Shown: piece by piece, positions 62,001 to 64,000 of the stretch
How positions within the stretch are numbered: the stretch's first letter is position 1
Layout: each line of letters starts with the position of its first letter
DNA from: Callipepla californica brunnescens
Taxonomy: Eukaryota > Chordata > Aves > Galliformes > Odontophoridae
Assembly (NCBI GenBank): GCA_023055505.1
Contig: JALIRH010000036.1
Coordinates: 5,766,001 to 5,830,000 of the forward strand
Direction of reading: 5' to 3'
Length of the DNA stretch: 64,000 nucleotides
Made by a program: the position numbers and the translations under genes
Notes under the pieces: generated by a model
The model's database searches: none
What the model saw: the letters and a program-made list of their open reading frames with translations, nothing else
Told to the model about the DNA's origin: nothing

Positions 62001-64000
62001 ACCGCTCCCCTTTGAGCCAGGTAGCAGACCTCCTGAAGCAGAAGCAAAAAAGCAGTTGGAGCGCTCCTCCCCCACATCATCCCTCTGAAGCAGAAAGGGT
62101 GCAGGACTCCCCCAGCACTGACAAAGATCACATTTTCCCTGGATAAGTATTCCTTTGAAATATTCCAGCAAGCTGGCTGCCACTTGTACTCTTCCCTTTT
62201 AAGCCAAAATGATGCTGCCTCACGTGCTGTGCTAGGTGTGCGTTGGGATGGCGGGTGGTGGTGCCTCCTGTCGGGGTGTCTGAATGCAGTTTGGGATCAT
62301 TTGCAGCTCTGAGGTGTGGGTTCAGGCTGCCTGTTCTGCTGAGCAGCAGCTGGAGGATAAAGACTTCCAGATCTGATGGCTTTTGGTTATCAGACAGCAA
62401 GGTAATAGCTAACACTCAATGCAAAGCCTAAATCTGGCCTATGAAAATAAATGAGTTCTTTCTAAAGTGCTTCAGTGCTGAGACGCATCTAAATCAGATT
62501 GTTCGGCATGGGGTGGTTCTCTGCCACTGGGCTGGGAGCTTCTCTCAAGCATTAACTCTGTGCGATGCCTGAGCTGAATACCCTTCAGAGCTATTTAAGA
62601 TGTTCTCTTTTCCATTTTGGTGATATCTTTCTAAATTGTACATTAAACTTAGCAGGGTGAGTAATGCATCACAGCTTCTCCATGTCAGGCTTAATGTTAC
62701 TTACTCAGCTGCAGCTTCATGTTTACGGGAGGAAGCAAATACAATCCCTCCTCCGTTGAACCGTGGGCTGTGTGCTGGGGGAGCAGCCCTGGGTCCCCCC
62801 AGGCTGCCGAGGCACTCTGTGCTCCGACGTGTTCAGCTCTGTCTCTTCAGCAGGAGCTCATTTGCCATAGAGGAAGCAGTATAACTTTGGGTCTGAGAGT
62901 GGAGTACTGCCTCTGATGGAGGCAGCCTTGCTTCACGAGAGCATACCGTGCTCTGATGCCTGTGAAAGGGTTTTCTAGGTGAAGGATACCTAGAAAATGG
63001 TGTTACCCATCAAAACCATCTTTCTTTTCTGTGGAGTTTGGGTGCTTTGATGGTACTGTGCGAGTAAATCAGCCAAACCATCCACAGAACTTCAGATGCC
63101 TCCCAGAAGGCAGCACGCAGGCAGAATGCTCACAGTGATTTATCAGCATTGGCTTGTAGGTAACGAGGGACCGGTCGGATAGCTGCTGTGCTTTGAGGTG
63201 CTCCAGGAAAAGCAGGTAATTTGCTCCTCTTCCTTGCCACTAGGTCCAAAGACTGATAGTGTTTGGTTAAAGTGCAGGCTTAAAATTGAAACCCAAGCAA
63301 TTTTATTTCAGTGGCTTTTCAGCATGTTGTGCAGCAAGGGATAGCTCTAAAGAAATGCATCTGTTTCACATGCTGTGTGTAGTGCTGAGGCACTTTTGGT
63401 GAAATTACTAAGTTTTGTTGTAATTCTGTGCTCACTTCTCCCCTCAGACAAACAGTGCTGTGTCTTTAGGTGCTGATGATGAGGCTCTTTCTAGAGCTGC
63501 TGTACTTCTGTAATGCTGATGTTATGAAGTGAGGACAAAAAAAAAAATTGTGTTTTTCTCTCAGCATCTCTTTTGTTATGTTGCTTTTCGTGTTCCCTTT
63601 AACTCGCTCCCAGGAAACTGCTGAGAGCATCCATCAATGCTGCCACTGCCTTTAGCTCCATCAGTCTTATTTGGACTCCCCCACTTGATCTCGCTGGCTC
63701 TTTGGCCGATCCAGGCACTTAATATGCAGATGGTCTGCACTCCTGGTGCTGTTTCCAGCTGTCCTTCTGCAGTGTTCCACTTTGTTTGCTTTTGATGTAC
63801 ATATAAATAACTTGATGCATTTGGCAAGTTGCAGCTGTGCTCCTGAGCCCTTCCTCAACTGTTTTTCTCTGCCTTCATTGCAGGTATCAGTAAGCAGGTG
63901 TGACAGTTGGTGTTGCTCTTGTAATGCATGCAGTCACTCACACGTCTTTGGCACCTGAGCGTTTATTCTGAGCAGCAGTCAGCTTTTTTATCCTTTCTGC
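59011..64000. other. unique non-coding sequence
   Basis: No gene is recognised. The minus-strand frame 58951-59550 is the longest in the window (199 codons) but is also open on the + strand (59157-59576) and has no domain. Between 61783 and 62183 four frames on two strands stay open together, which reflects composition more than coding. A 16-A run lies at 61372-61387. The remainder is unique sequence. Confidence 0.4.
61372..61387. repeat. 16-base poly-A run
   Basis: An uninterrupted run of 16 A follows a pyrimidine-rich patch (ctctttctcttctgg). No processed-gene body is recognised upstream, so it is reported only as a homopolymer. Confidence 0.95.

Noticed and set aside
1..64000. CRISPR arrays, operons, phage genes, insertion sequences, replication origins
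   Set aside because: Nothing of this kind is present. CR1 tails, CpG depletion and lack of coding density point to vertebrate nuclear DNA.
1..64000. tRNA genes
   Set aside because: I looked for a GGTTCGANTCC-type B box with a paired A box and found no acceptable match. A covariance-model scan would settle it.

Overview
This 64 kb window looks like non-coding nuclear DNA from a bird, probably a galliform such as chicken, turkey or quail. The main evidence is a set of truncated CR1 non-LTR retrotransposon tails, including one with the layout of the younger galliform CR1 subfamilies. There are also faint MIR-like traces and a decayed reverse-transcriptase fragment. I saw no Alu, B1 or L1 sequence that would suggest a mammal. 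Base composition is moderate and CpG is depleted outside a few short clusters, as in vertebrate intergenic or intronic DNA. There is no dense gene packing, no operon and nothing bacterial or phage-like.

I found no protein-coding gene, exon, tRNA, rRNA or other RNA gene that I can defend. Open reading frames are short (none reaches 200 codons), often overlap on both strands, and have no recognisable domains. The exceptions are frames derived from transposons. The clearest is a minus-strand reading near 7.4-7.6 kb that is recognisable as a degraded LINE reverse transcriptase.

Layout: 1-14 kb is mostly unique sequence. It holds a CR1 tail (about 3.2 kb), the ancient LINE fragment (about 7.5 kb), a short CpG-rich block (about 9.45-9.78 kb) and a 48-bp minisatellite (about 13.8 kb). 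14.6-18.4 kb contains an 18-bp palindrome and three CR1 pieces. 18.4-30 kb is unique sequence with several CpG clusters; the best, at 27.06-27.31 kb, has CpG-island-like composition. It also contains an exact 11-bp hairpin. 30-43 kb contains four CR1 pieces, a T-rich tract, a 20-bp perfect palindrome and a 22-bp triplicate. 43-57 kb is unique sequence, less T+G-rich on the + strand, with MIR-like traces, an ATTA/TAAT cluster and an 18-bp palindrome. 57-64 kb contains one younger CR1 tail, a MIR-like trace and two stretches open on both strands.

No genes can be shown to work together here. The best overall reading is a long intron or a gene-poor interval. T+G excess on the + strand in much of the window, and a majority of CR1 pieces lying on the minus strand, both fit + strand transcription but are weak. 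I did not find a previously undescribed biological system. The items most worth checking are the CpG-rich blocks, the palindromes and hairpins, and the strand asymmetry.
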